A DNA stretch of 64,000 bases, taken from Nostoc sphaeroides. Lineage in GTDB: Bacteria; Cyanobacteriota; Cyanobacteriia; Cyanobacteriales; Nostocaceae. Position numbers and translations under genes: made by a program. The DNA lies in assembly GCF_003443655.1 (NCBI RefSeq), contig NZ_CP031941.1:181501-245500 (forward strand). The letters are read 5' to 3'. Positions 26,052 to 34,780 of this stretch are shown here, in pieces; positions within the stretch are counted from its first letter, which is position 1; the number at the start of each line of letters is the position of its first letter. The notes under the pieces were generated by a model, which saw only the letters and a program-made list of their open reading frames with translations, had not been told where the DNA came from and did no database searches.

Positions 26052-26645
26052 TTACTGACGAGAAAAATCTTGCACGTCAAGAGCATAATTCAATCGGAGA
26101 ACATTGACTCCCGGTTCGCCAAAAATCCATAAAAATCTGTCATCAGTATACTTATTAATTAAACGTAAAATCTCATCTTCTTTTACTCCCCGCGCACCAG
26201 CAACCCGCGTCAATTGCTGCCGTGCTGCTTTCAAGGAAATATGCGGGTCTAAACCAGAGCCAGAGGTATAAATCATATCAGCGATCGGTTGAAGATTTTC
26301 CTCTCGCAATTTATCTGCCTCTTCTAAAATCCGTTTTAGTAATTCTGGATTGCTTGCAGCGAGATTGCTCGCTCCAGATATGCCAGTTGGCTTGGCTTTT
26401 TTGCCTTGGCTATATCTAACAGTACTGGGACGAGAATGGAAATATCGCTCAGATGTGAACACTTGACCAATCAAAGCTGAACCAATTGGTTCACCATTTT
26501 GACCCAGCTTGATGCTGCCGTCAGCTTGATCAGGGAAAAAAACTTGACCCACTACAAGGATTATCAGAGGATAGATGATTGCAGTCAACAACCAAAGCAT
26601 TAGAGTTATAAAAATTGCTCTGATAGTTTCTCGAATAATAGCCAT
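26052..26645 (-). CDS. kdpC: Potassium-transporting ATPase subunit C
   Basis: KdpC is the single-span accessory subunit of the Kdp high-affinity potassium pump and raises ATP affinity. The 197-residue protein has one N-terminal membrane span (about 9-32) and then family motifs GSALIGQVFTSERYFHSRPS, SGASNLAASNPELLKRI, YTSGSGLDPHISLKAARQQ and FGEPGVNVLRLNYALD. It starts 44 bp after kdpB and belongs to the leftward kdpABCD operon. Confidence 0.96.
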   Translation of the reverse strand: MAIIRETIRAIFITLMLWLLTAIIYPLIILVVGQVFFPDQADGSIKLGQNGEPIGSALIGQVFTSERYFHSRPSTVRYSQGKKAKPTGISGASNLAASNPELLKRILEEADKLREENLQPIADMIYTSGSGLDPHISLKAARQQLTRVAGARGVKEDEILRLINKYTDDRFLWIFGEPGVNVLRLNYALDVQDFSRQ

Positions 26646-26689
26646 AAAAAGTTTTCCAATTACTGATAATATTTTATTTTTTACTATTC

Positions 26690-28786
26690 TTAAGCCAAGC
26701 CTACAACTGTAATCAGTAAATCTATCAACTTAATGGCGATAAACGGCGCAATCACCCCACCTAAGCCATAAATTAAGATATTGCGTTGCAGTAGCTGATT
26801 AGCTGTCAGCGGACTAAACCGTACACCCTTCAATGCCAACGGAATAAAAGCGGGAATAATCAAAGCATTATAAATCAACGCTGATAGAACAGCAGAATTA
26901 GGGCTAGTTAAATTCATAAAATTCAAGCTTTGCAAATTAGCCGCGACAAATATCACTGGGATAATCGCAAAGTATTTAGCAATATCATTAGCGATGGAAA
27001 ATATCGTCAATGCCCCACGAGTAATTAATAATTGTTTACCAATGCTAATAATATCGATCAGCTTTGTGGGATCGGAGTCTAAATCTACCATGTTGGCAGC
27101 TTCTTTTGCAGCTTGCGTGCCTGTATTCATGGCAACGCCGACGTTAGCTTGGGCTAATGCGGGGGCATCATTAGTTCCATCTCCTGTCATGGCAACTAGT
27201 TTACCTGCTGCTTGTTCTTTCTTAATGACGCTGATTTTGTCTTCTGGTGTGGCTTCAGCGATGAAGTCATCAACTCCAGCTTCTTGGGCAATGACAGAAG
27301 CTGTAATCCCGTTGTCTCCAGTTACCATGATGGTATGCACTCCCATCCGTCGCAGTGCAAGAAAGCGATCGCGGATACCAGGTTTAACTATATCTTTGAG
27401 ATAAACAATTCCATAGATTTCGTTATCTAGGCTAACTGCTAGGGGTGTACCTCCCAGGCGAGAAACTCGTTCGTAGGTAGCATCCAATTCTGGCGTATCG
27501 CGTCCGTTGCGGGAACGAACAAATTCTTTAATGGCTTCTACTGCTCCCTTTCTCGCCTCATACCCACCAGGCAAGTTTGTACCACTCATCCGTGTTTTGG
27601 CAGAAAAATCAACTCCTTCTGCGTGGTTGAAGTCGAAATCAAACCTTGCGCCTAACTTTTCTGCCAGTCGCGCAATAGATTTACCTTCTGGTGTATTGTC
27701 AAAGACACTAGCCGCCCACGCAACATTAGCAATTTCTGATATTGAATGACCGTTGATCGGAATAAACTCTTCCGCCAAACGGTTGCCGAGGGTAATTGTA
27801 CCTGTTTTATCCAGAACTAAAGTGTTGATATCTCCACAAGCTTCGACTGCTCGTCCTGAAGTGGCAATAACGTTAAATTGGGCAACTCGATCCATCCCAG
27901 CAATACCGATTGTACTTAGTAAGCCGCCAATAGTTGTAGGAATTAATGCTACTAATAGGGCAATTAAAACTGGTACGCTAACTGGACTGTTGACATAGTA
28001 AGCAAGTGCGGGCAGAGTTACTACAACTAACAAAAACACTAAGCTGAGAACTGCCAGCAATACTGTCAGAGCAATTTCATTGGGTGTTTTGCTGCGTTCT
28101 GCCCCTTCTACTAAGACAATCATCCTGTCAATAAAGCCTTTACCTGGGTCATGAGTGATGCGGATAATTAGCTCATCTGAGATAATCCGCGTCCCACCAG
28201 TGACGGAACTGGCAACGTCGGAACCTGATTCTTTTAATACTGGTGCGGATTCGCCAGTAATTGCCGATTCATCCACTGAGGCGATGCCCATGATTACCTC
28301 GCCATCGGCGGGAATGATATCGCCAGCAATAACGTAGATGTTATCGCCCTGTCTAAGGCTGGTGGATGAAACTTCACTAATTATGCCGTCAGCAGCAAGT
28401 TTTTTAGCGATCGCTTCTGATTTCGTTAATCGCAAGGCATCGGCTTGGGCTTTACCCCGCCCTTGGGCAATTGCTTCGGCAAAATTGGCAAACCAAACTG
28501 TAAAGAATAAAATTCCCGATAACAAACCGTTGAAAACTTGCGGGTTCTTTTGCAGGGCTGGGCCAAATAGGTTGGGATCAATTGTTAGCAATAAAATGAT
28601 GATTGTCCCCACCCAAACCACAAATATCACTGGATTTTTGATTGCATACTTAGGGTTGAGCTTGACAAAAGCATCTTTCATTGCCCTTAAGTACAGCCAC
28701 TTATTAATTGTTTTGGCCTTTTTACGTGCTTGGCGGCGATCGCCAGAACGAGGATTTGTCCGTCTAGCTTTGAAGTTAGTTCCCAC
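26690..28786 (-). CDS. kdpB: Potassium-transporting P-type ATPase subunit B
   Basis: KdpB is the ATP-hydrolysing subunit of the Kdp pump. All P-type ATPase signatures are present: ITGESAPVLKESG, the phosphorylation loop LDKTGTITLGN, TGDNGITA and MTGDGTNDAPALAQANVG, with several membrane spans. The frame stays open upstream through repeat DNA, so I chose the GTG at 28784-28786, giving 698 residues (VGTNFKARRTNPRSGDRRQA). That length fits the family; no strong ribosome-binding site is visible. A gap of over 900 bp separates it from kdpA, which is unusual. Confidence 0.95.
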   Translation of the reverse strand: MGTNFKARRTNPRSGDRRQARKKAKTINKWLYLRAMKDAFVKLNPKYAIKNPVIFVVWVGTIIILLLTIDPNLFGPALQKNPQVFNGLLSGILFFTVWFANFAEAIAQGRGKAQADALRLTKSEAIAKKLAADGIISEVSSTSLRQGDNIYVIAGDIIPADGEVIMGIASVDESAITGESAPVLKESGSDVASSVTGGTRIISDELIIRITHDPGKGFIDRMIVLVEGAERSKTPNEIALTVLLAVLSLVFLLVVVTLPALAYYVNSPVSVPVLIALLVALIPTTIGGLLSTIGIAGMDRVAQFNVIATSGRAVEACGDINTLVLDKTGTITLGNRLAEEFIPINGHSISEIANVAWAASVFDNTPEGKSIARLAEKLGARFDFDFNHAEGVDFSAKTRMSGTNLPGGYEARKGAVEAIKEFVRSRNGRDTPELDATYERVSRLGGTPLAVSLDNEIYGIVYLKDIVKPGIRDRFLALRRMGVHTIMVTGDNGITASVIAQEAGVDDFIAEATPEDKISVIKKEQAAGKLVAMTGDGTNDAPALAQANVGVAMNTGTQAAKEAANMVDLDSDPTKLIDIISIGKQLLITRGALTIFSIANDIAKYFAIIPVIFVAANLQSLNFMNLTSPNSAVLSALIYNALIIPAFIPLALKGVRFSPLTANQLLQRNILIYGLGGVIAPFIAIKLIDLLITVVGLA

Positions 28787-28799
28787 TTGATTTATGAAT

Positions 28800-28885
28800 A
28801 AAGTTAGAAGAGACGCGATGAATCGCGTCTGTACAAGAGTATTGTGGAGACGCGATAAATCGCGTCTGTACAAGAGTTAGGAGTT
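28800..28885. repeat. Two GACGCGAT-AATCGCGTC palindromes upstream of kdpB
   Basis: AGACGCGATGAATCGCGTCT and AGACGCGATAAATCGCGTCT, each followed by GTACAAGAGT, lie in tandem and are followed by GTTAGGA heptamers. Both can form hairpins in the kdpA-kdpB transcript. Confidence 0.8.
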
Positions 28886-28967
28886 AGGAGTTAAGAGTAG
28901 CGCTGTCAAGGTGAATCTTGTTTTCATAACTAGCTTCTGAACTCAAGACGCTTGGGTTAAGCAGAAT

Positions 28968-29044
28968 CGTAGGTTGGGTTGAGGAACGGAACCCAACATT
29001 TTCAGTGGTTTGTTGGGTAACACTAAAGTTCAACCCAACCTACG
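28968..29044 (-). mobile_element. Small MITE-like repeat with GTAGGTTGGGTTGA ends, copy 1
   Basis: CGTAGGTTGGGTTGA and TCAACCCAACCTACG bound 77 bp containing ACCCAACATTTTCAGTGG. An inverted copy at 57612-57691 shares both ends and the middle. It is a common dispersed element in cyanobacterial genomes. Confidence 0.75.
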
Positions 29045-29079
29045 CAGTTTTTAGTTTTTGTCGCTAACTGAACTGTATT

Positions 29080-29328
29080 GTCTCTGAACTCGGAAGTTGA
29101 GCCTCTGAACTCGGAAGTTGAGCCTCTGAACTCGGAAGTTGAGCCTCTGAACTCGGAAGTTGAGCCTCTGAACTCGGAAGTTGAGCCTCTGAACTCGGAA
29201 GTTGAGCCTCTGAACTCGGAAGTTGAGCCTTTGAACTCGGAAGTTGAGCCTTTGAACTCGGAAGTTGAGCCTTTGAACTCGGAAGTTGAGCCTCTGAACT
29301 CGGAAGTTGAGCCTTTGAACTCGGAATT
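29080..29328. repeat. 21-bp minisatellite, 11 full copies plus one partial
   Basis: The unit GCCTCTGAACTCGGAAGTTG followed by A repeats without indels; copies 8, 9, 10 and 12 read TTTG in place of TCTG. Because the unit is a multiple of three and lacks stops, both strands are open here: LNSEVEP on the plus strand and LPSSEAQ on the minus. Both frames need a TTG start and have no visible ribosome-binding site. Coding is possible but unlikely. It lies in the kdpA-kdpB gap. Confidence 0.95.
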
Positions 29329-29729
29329 GTCAAAATTCTAAAAGAACAACTGAAGATTTTGTTTAAGCGAATATGAAATTTAAGCTACATATCACCTTGA
29401 CATGGTTAGAGTTAGGAGTTATTTGGAACTTCTAATATAGAAAAGATCCAATTTGTAAAGTGCGTTATAACGCACTATCTGATGAAGGTGTATTACGCGA
29501 TCGCTAATACACCCTACGAAACCGGATAATTTAACGCAATGTGCAACTTATTCTTAGAACCCCGCTTCCATTTGAAAAGTCGATAGGCTTTGATTCTTGC
29601 TCCCCAACGCTACAAGGGTTGGCGTTGGGGGTTAGGTTTGAGATAAAGTCGCACACAACGTTAATTTATTTTTTAGTATTCTCTTAATATCCCCAACTTA
29701 TAACTCATAACTCATAACTCATAAATTTT

Positions 29730-31415
29730 CTAACTGCCAGATGCTAGTTTCATCCCCTCGGCTATGGGGCCTAAAGCCAGAACGGGAAAGAAAGTCAATA
29801 CTCCCAAAACCAATGTCACTCCAGCAGTGATACCAGTAAATACTAGAGAATCCGTTCTTAGAGTACCAGGGGTTTCAGGAACTGGTTGTTTACGAGACAT
29901 GCCGTCAGCTAACAAAAGGATAGCAATTATCGGAATGTAGCGTCCTCCGATGAGGCTAACTATTGTACTCAAGTTCCACCACAGGGTATTATCTTTCAAC
30001 CCTTCTAAGCCGGAGCCATTATTTGCTGCTGCTGAGGCGTATTCATAAACTACTTGAGAAATACCGTGATAACCAGCGTTGCTAATTCCAGATAGGGAGA
30101 TGGGATAAGCCAAGGCGATCGCACTGGGAATCAAAACTAAAATTGGGTGAATCAACAGCACGACGCTGGCGAGAACGATTTCTCGCTTTTCAATTTTGCG
30201 CCCTAAAAACTCTGGGGTGCGCCCTGCCAGTAGTCCAGTTAGGAATACTGTGAGAATTAAGTAAATAAATAGGTAAGCTGTTCCAGTTCCCTGTCCACCC
30301 CAGATAACCTGAATAAACAAGTTGAAGAGAGTCGAAAATATTCCTGGCGGCATTAAAGAATCGTGCATCCCATTCACAGCACCAGACATTGTAGCGGTAG
30401 TCATAACTGCCCAAAATGCCGTTTGTGCCCACCCAAATCGAACTTCTTTACCCTCTAAATTGGGCTGATCTAATCCAAAGGCGTTATTAACAAGGGGATT
30501 ACCTTGGAGTTCTCCTACGGCTGTCACTCCCACCAGAACTACAAAAATCACAAAAACCATCCAGAAAAGTAGCCAAGCTTGCTTGATGTTGTTGGCAAAT
30601 ATACCGTAAGTGTAAATCAAGGCTGCTGGTATAGAAATCATGGCGATCATTTCTATCAAGTTAGAAGCACCATTGGGATTTTCAAAAGGATGGGCTGAGT
30701 TTACGCTAAAAAAGCCTCCGCCGTTCTCGCCCAAAAGTTTGATCATTTCAAAGGATGCCACGGGGCCTCTGGCAATATATTGCGTTCCACCTTCTAAGGT
30801 TCTCAGAACCAGAGTCTCTTTTAATGTTTGTGGTACACCTGCTACAAGTAAGGCGATCGCTCCAATAATCGAAATCGGCAGCAAGATTCGCGTAATTCCA
30901 CGCACAAGATCGACGTAAAAGTTCCCCAATTTTCTCCCTGTCAACCCGCGAATAAAAGCAATTCCCACGGCTAACCCGGTGGCTGCGGAGGTAAACATCA
31001 AAAAGCCTAAAGCCGCTACCTGGCTAAAATAGCTTAAAGTTGTCTCACCAGCATAATGTTGCTGGTCGGTATTCGTCACAAAGGAAATAGTTGTGTGCAG
31101 TAATACATCCCATTTGATAGCACCTAAACCGTTAGGATTCCAGGGCAAGAGTCTCTGAAAATATATCAGTAAATAGACTGAGATACCCATGATTAAGTTA
31201 GTAAAAATTACAGCCCGGATATACTGCAAACCCCTCATATCATCTTTCCTGCGGACACCCGCTAGTACGAACATACTTCGCTCTATGGGGTTCATCAAAA
31301 AATCAAGCAGTGTTCTTTCTCCCAAGAAGACACGCGCTATGTATTTACCCAGTAACGGAGTGATTGCTATGACAATACATAGCGTTAAGCCAATTTGCAA
31401 AAAACCTTGTCCCAT
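29730..31415 (-). CDS. kdpA: Potassium-transporting ATPase subunit A
   Basis: KdpA is the potassium-conducting subunit of the Kdp pump. The start at 31413-31415 gives 561 residues beginning [20 protein letters not shown]; a TTG five codons earlier is less likely. About ten membrane spans are visible. Filter-like loops include [33 protein letters not shown] and [16 protein letters not shown], as in the family. It is the first gene of the leftward kdp operon, but the next gene begins about 940 bp downstream after a repeat-filled gap. Confidence 0.96.
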   Translation of the reverse strand: MGQGFLQIGLTLCIVIAITPLLGKYIARVFLGERTLLDFLMNPIERSMFVLAGVRRKDDMRGLQYIRAVIFTNLIMGISVYLLIYFQRLLPWNPNGLGAIKWDVLLHTTISFVTNTDQQHYAGETTLSYFSQVAALGFLMFTSAATGLAVGIAFIRGLTGRKLGNFYVDLVRGITRILLPISIIGAIALLVAGVPQTLKETLVLRTLEGGTQYIARGPVASFEMIKLLGENGGGFFSVNSAHPFENPNGASNLIEMIAMISIPAALIYTYGIFANNIKQAWLLFWMVFVIFVVLVGVTAVGELQGNPLVNNAFGLDQPNLEGKEVRFGWAQTAFWAVMTTATMSGAVNGMHDSLMPPGIFSTLFNLFIQVIWGGQGTGTAYLFIYLILTVFLTGLLAGRTPEFLGRKIEKREIVLASVVLLIHPILVLIPSAIALAYPISLSGISNAGYHGISQVVYEYASAAANNGSGLEGLKDNTLWWNLSTIVSLIGGRYIPIIAILLLADGMSRKQPVPETPGTLRTDSLVFTGITAGVTLVLGVLTFFPVLALGPIAEGMKLASGS

Positions 31416-31618
31416 ATATTTCGCGCTCAATTAAATTTAAGTACTAGCAAGCCAATTCTTAGAAATAACAGATTAACTGTTGAGGTATTTGATTTCGAGG
31501 GATTTGGTGATATCTCATGTCACCGTCATTTTTAAATCTAGATTTAGTATTTTCAGTTATTATTATCCAGATATTTATTAATTTTCTTGTTAAGAATATT
31601 TAATTTTTTATTATTAAC
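31416..31618 (-). promoter_or_regulatory. Intergenic region expected to hold the kdp promoter
   Basis: This very AT-rich stretch lies immediately upstream of kdpA on the minus strand. I cannot place -35 and -10 boxes with confidence. No KdpE gene is in the window, so the regulator that binds here is unknown. Confidence 0.3.
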
Positions 31619-31794
31619 AGGACTTACGCACTGTACAAAATAACTATCTTGTGTACCAACGTAAATACGTTGTTTCAGGCTTTTGTCTATCACCCTTGAT
31701 TGGGCGCGATCGCCAAAATATCATTGAAAAATCTAGCTATAAGCCTTGAAAATTATACCTGCTATTTTGGCTTTTCTGTCAATGCGTAAGTCCT
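31619..31794. mobile_element. MITE-like element with AGGACTTACGCA inverted ends
   Basis: AGGACTTACGCA at 31619-31630 and TGCGTAAGTCCT at 31783-31794 are perfect 12-bp inverted ends of a 176-bp non-coding element. ACCAACGTAAATACGTTGTT inside is a smaller palindrome. Flanks are TTAAC and AATTAA, compatible with a short AT-rich target. Ends of this kind are widespread in cyanobacteria. Confidence 0.75.
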
Positions 31795-31979
31795 AATTAA
31801 TTCATTTATCTCACTAGCTAGGATTATTTGTTTATACAATACATTATCGAAGTTTGCTACTTTCAAAGAATATAAACATCCCAGAGAATTTTAGTAAAGG
31901 GATTACGGATTCGGAAGGTTGTGGTAAATACTCCACCCCTGGAGGGGAACTACTTAGCCCCCAATCTTCAGTTAACCAA

Positions 31980-32138
31980 GGCTATTTCATTCTCATCTAG
32001 CCCGCCTCAGAATGAATTCTGAGTCTAATAGCGAAAGTCGTCTAAAGACGACTGAGAAAAGGTTATAGCCCTTTTTAACGGACTTTAGCAAGAGAGGAAC
32101 TTTAGTTCTGGGCGGTTTATGTCTAGAACGAAATAGCC
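31980..32138. mobile_element. MITE-like element, copy B of the 7100-7268 family
   Basis: GGCTATTTC at 31980-31988 and GAAATAGCC at 32130-32138 bound about 159 bp. The interior follows copy A in order: AATAGCGAAAGTCGTCTAAA, GACGACTGAGAAAAG, a run ending AACGGACTTTAGC, and TTCTGGGCGGTTT. AGTCGTCTAAAGACGACT is a perfect palindrome here but is decayed in copy A. The rest of 31795-32294 has no gene. Confidence 0.75.
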
Positions 32139-32294
32139 CTATCAATCCCCAGTCACGGTTTTTGGATCTGGACAATCAGAATTTTCGGGTTAATGGTCGA
32201 GTTAAATTTGCAGATATAGATTGCAGCTAAATCATAATCGCTGAATTAAATACTTGTAAAGATTGTAGGATAACGATTTTTTAGTAAATCAGAA

Positions 32295-33398
32295 ATGAAG
32301 AGATTAAATCGATTAGTGGCTATGAAAGAAGCTATAAACGAGCGTGGAGAGACTTATGGGCTAATAGCGATCGCCTTTGCGATCGTGATAGTCTTGGAAT
32401 ATTTAACACCACCTGAGTACGTATTTGGCTACCTCTACACAGGGACGATTTTGTTAGCAGATTCACGATTAAATCGGGGTGCTGTATTGGGGATCACTCT
32501 TGCAGCTACGGGATTAACATTATTGAATTTGTTTATTCCTGGAAGAGAAATAGTTCATCTCCCAACCTTGGCAAATAGGTTGATTGCAGTTTTGGCGTTG
32601 GTGGTAACAGGTTGGTTAAGCGATCGCAACCACCGCAATGAAGAAGCGATCGCTTATACGCAAGCACAATTACGCTCTCAAGAACAACTAGCTACCATGC
32701 GTGAAGATTTTGTTTCTACCCTAACCCATGATTTGAAAACACCCTTATTAGGAGCAATTGAAACGCTGAAATATTTGCAAAATGAGCAATTTGGTGAAAT
32801 TACGCCAATGCAAGCCAAAGTTTTACAAACAATGGCTCGTAGTCATCGGAGTACACTGCAATTAGTCCAAACGCTTTTAGATGTATACCGCAATGATGCC
32901 GAAGGGCTGAAACTACAGTTATCACCTGTTAATTTGGCAACTGTGGCGGAGGAGGTAATCGCCACCCTGACTGAACTAGCGAGAACGCGCCAGGTTTATA
33001 TTTCTCTCCACTATGGGGAATCAGATTTTCGCAGCTTTATTTGGGTAAACGGTGATCCTTTGCAACTGGGGCGAGTCTTCACCAATCTCCTGAGTAATGG
33101 CATAAACCATACCCCTCGTGGCGGTAAAGTAGAAGTAGTACTTGAAAGTTATTCTAGCGATCAAGTAGTAAAAATACTCGATACTGGTTCCGGCATTACC
33201 GAAGAAGAGTTACCCCACTTGTTTGAAAGATTTTATCAAGGACATAGCGATCGCCACGTCTGTGGATCTGGACTAGGGCTTTATTTGACCAGGCAAATTA
33301 TTACCGCTCATGGGGGTACAATTTGGGCAGAGAATCGCTCACCACGAGGCGCACTCTTTGGTTTCCGCCTCCCAGCTTGTCCACCACCGGGGAGATGA
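32295..33398 (+). CDS. Membrane sensor histidine kinase
   Basis: The 367-residue protein has three or four membrane spans at about 20-110, a short coiled linker, then HisKA (EDFVSTLTHDLKTPLLGAIE, His at about 145) and HATPase_c with NLLSNGINHTPRGG, ILDTGSGI and GSGLGLYLTRQII. It has no extracytoplasmic sensor domain, so the signal is likely sensed in or near the membrane. The LuxR-type regulator 147 bp downstream is its probable partner. It lies divergently from kdpA; a role in potassium control is only a suggestion. Its last codons and stop run into an STRR. Confidence 0.93.
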   Translation: MKRLNRLVAMKEAINERGETYGLIAIAFAIVIVLEYLTPPEYVFGYLYTGTILLADSRLNRGAVLGITLAATGLTLLNLFIPGREIVHLPTLANRLIAVLALVVTGWLSDRNHRNEEAIAYTQAQLRSQEQLATMREDFVSTLTHDLKTPLLGAIETLKYLQNEQFGEITPMQAKVLQTMARSHRSTLQLVQTLLDVYRNDAEGLKLQLSPVNLATVAEEVIATLTELARTRQVYISLHYGESDFRSFIWVNGDPLQLGRVFTNLLSNGINHTPRGGKVEVVLESYSSDQVVKILDTGSGITEEELPHLFERFYQGHSDRHVCGSGLGLYLTRQIITAHGGTIWAENRSPRGALFGFRLPACPPPGR

Positions 33399-33540
33399 GG
33401 GGCAGGGGGCAGGGGGAGCAGGGGGAGATGTGGTTCGACTTCGCTCACCAACCGGGAGATGAGGGGGCAGGGGAGCAGGAGGAGAATTCATAACTCATAA
33501 CTCCTAACTCCTAACTCCTAACTAATGACTAATGACTAAT
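33385..33540. repeat. STRR cluster with a nested small dispersed repeat
   Basis: GGGGCAGGGGGCAGGGGGAG-type units, then GTGGTTCGACTTCGCTCACC (an SDR-like unit), then more G-rich heptamers and TAACTCC/TAATGAC units fill the gap between the kinase and its regulator. The block begins at the 3' end of the kinase gene. Confidence 0.8.
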
Positions 33541-33545
33541 AATAA

Positions 33546-34220
33546 ATGACGAAAATCTTACTTGTTGAAGATGATGAATTATTTCGGCTTGGGCTGCGGA
33601 TGCGGTTGCAACAAGAAACCAGTTTGGAGATTGTCGCAGAGGCAGAAGATGGGGAACAAGCTGTAGAATTAGCAAATCACTATCCCCTGGATTTGGTCTT
33701 GCTGGATATAGGTTTACCGGGAATTGGCGGAATTGAGGCTTGTCGCCAAATCAAGCAGAAGCACCCAAATTTACCAATTCTTGTTTTAACCTCTCGTTCT
33801 GAAAAACCCCTGATTTCGCGGTTAATTGCCGCCGGAGCGCAAGGTTACTGCCTCAAAGGTATTCCGGCTGAGTCTCTGATATTAGCAGTGCGATCGGTTG
33901 CAGCAGGGGCTTCTTGGTGGGATCAAACGGCAACCACAGAAATTAGAGCAGCTTTTGAGGGCAATTCTACTATGGTGCTGCCTGCAAAAACTGAGGAATC
34001 TTTAGAAAATCCCCTAACCAAGCGGGAGCAAGAAATTTTGGCACTCGTAGCAACTGGCAAAAGCAATCAAGAAATTGCCGAGGTTCTCTACATTGCCCCT
34101 GGTACAGTGCGGGTTCATGTCCATACTATTTTACAGAAACTAGAAGTACGCGATCGCACTCAAGCCGCAGTCTTAGCTATCCAAAAAGGATTAGTAGCAC
34201 CAGAATTGTTGATTAATTAA
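33546..34220 (+). CDS. NarL/LuxR-family response regulator
   Basis: The 224-residue protein has a receiver domain (ILLVEDDELFRLGLRMRL, with the phosphoacceptor Asp in LVLLDIGLPGIGG and Lys in GYCLKGI) and a C-terminal LuxR helix-turn-helix, LTKREQEILALVATGKSNQE and IAEVLYIAPGTVRVHVHTIL. It should bind DNA when phosphorylated. The kinase gene just upstream is the obvious partner. Its targets are not evident. Confidence 0.94.
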   Translation: MTKILLVEDDELFRLGLRMRLQQETSLEIVAEAEDGEQAVELANHYPLDLVLLDIGLPGIGGIEACRQIKQKHPNLPILVLTSRSEKPLISRLIAAGAQGYCLKGIPAESLILAVRSVAAGASWWDQTATTEIRAAFEGNSTMVLPAKTEESLENPLTKREQEILALVATGKSNQEIAEVLYIAPGTVRVHVHTILQKLEVRDRTQAAVLAIQKGLVAPELLIN

Positions 34221-34380
34221 TTAGTAGAGACGCGAAATTTCCCAACTGTATTGGATTCACTCTGAATTTATTTAAGTATAAATACAATTGTTTGGCTACT
34301 TTTAAAAGTATAAATTTGTATCATCTTAGAAAAATATAACTAGAACATAGCTTAGTTTTTCTAGGGTGTACTTGGTCATA

Positions 34381-34593
34381 TACCCCTCTTCTGTCACTCT
34401 CCGAAAACATTTGCCTTTTCTAAAATCTAGAGCTTTTGTATAGCAAGCGATGTCTACGACGGGCTACGCCTACGCGCGATTCTTTTCTAATAAGAAATAC
34501 AAGACCTATTTTTTTTCTAATAGTATAGCTTGTATTGATTGCCTCATGAGGCTTCTAGCGATCGCCCTCCCGGAGAGTGACAGAAGAGGGGTA
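34381..34593. mobile_element. MITE-like element with perfect 23-bp inverted ends
   Basis: The 23 bp at 34381-34403 (TACCCCTCTTCTGTCACTCT then CCG) are perfectly complementary to 34571-34593. The 213-bp element carries an SDR-like unit, CGATGTCTACGACGGGCTAC, also seen reversed at about 56235. A frame across it (34450-34704) has no protein character. Perfect ends suggest recent movement. Confidence 0.8.
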
Positions 34594-34780
34594 ACCAGTA
34601 TAAATATTGCACTTTTTCCCAATCAAGAAGAGGTTTTGTTGTCAATTCGATTTGGGAATGGAAGCGAATGGCTCAACATTCGCTTCCTATTTAGTGCTGG
34701 GTGACAAACACTAACAAGCTAAATGTTTAGAGCCAACAAGTATTTTATTCAATCTAAAGTTTTATTAAAGGACGAGAATT

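Noticed and set aside
27507-28790. Several plus-strand frames opposite kdpB
   Set aside because: Shadows of a highly conserved gene with full family motifs on the minus strand.
29064-29341. Open frames on both strands over the 21-bp minisatellite
   Set aside because: Both need a TTG start, have no ribosome-binding site, and are open only because the unit is a multiple of three without stops.
34450-34704. 84-codon frame inside the MITE and beyond
   Set aside because: It translates an SDR and the inverted end of the element; no protein-like composition.
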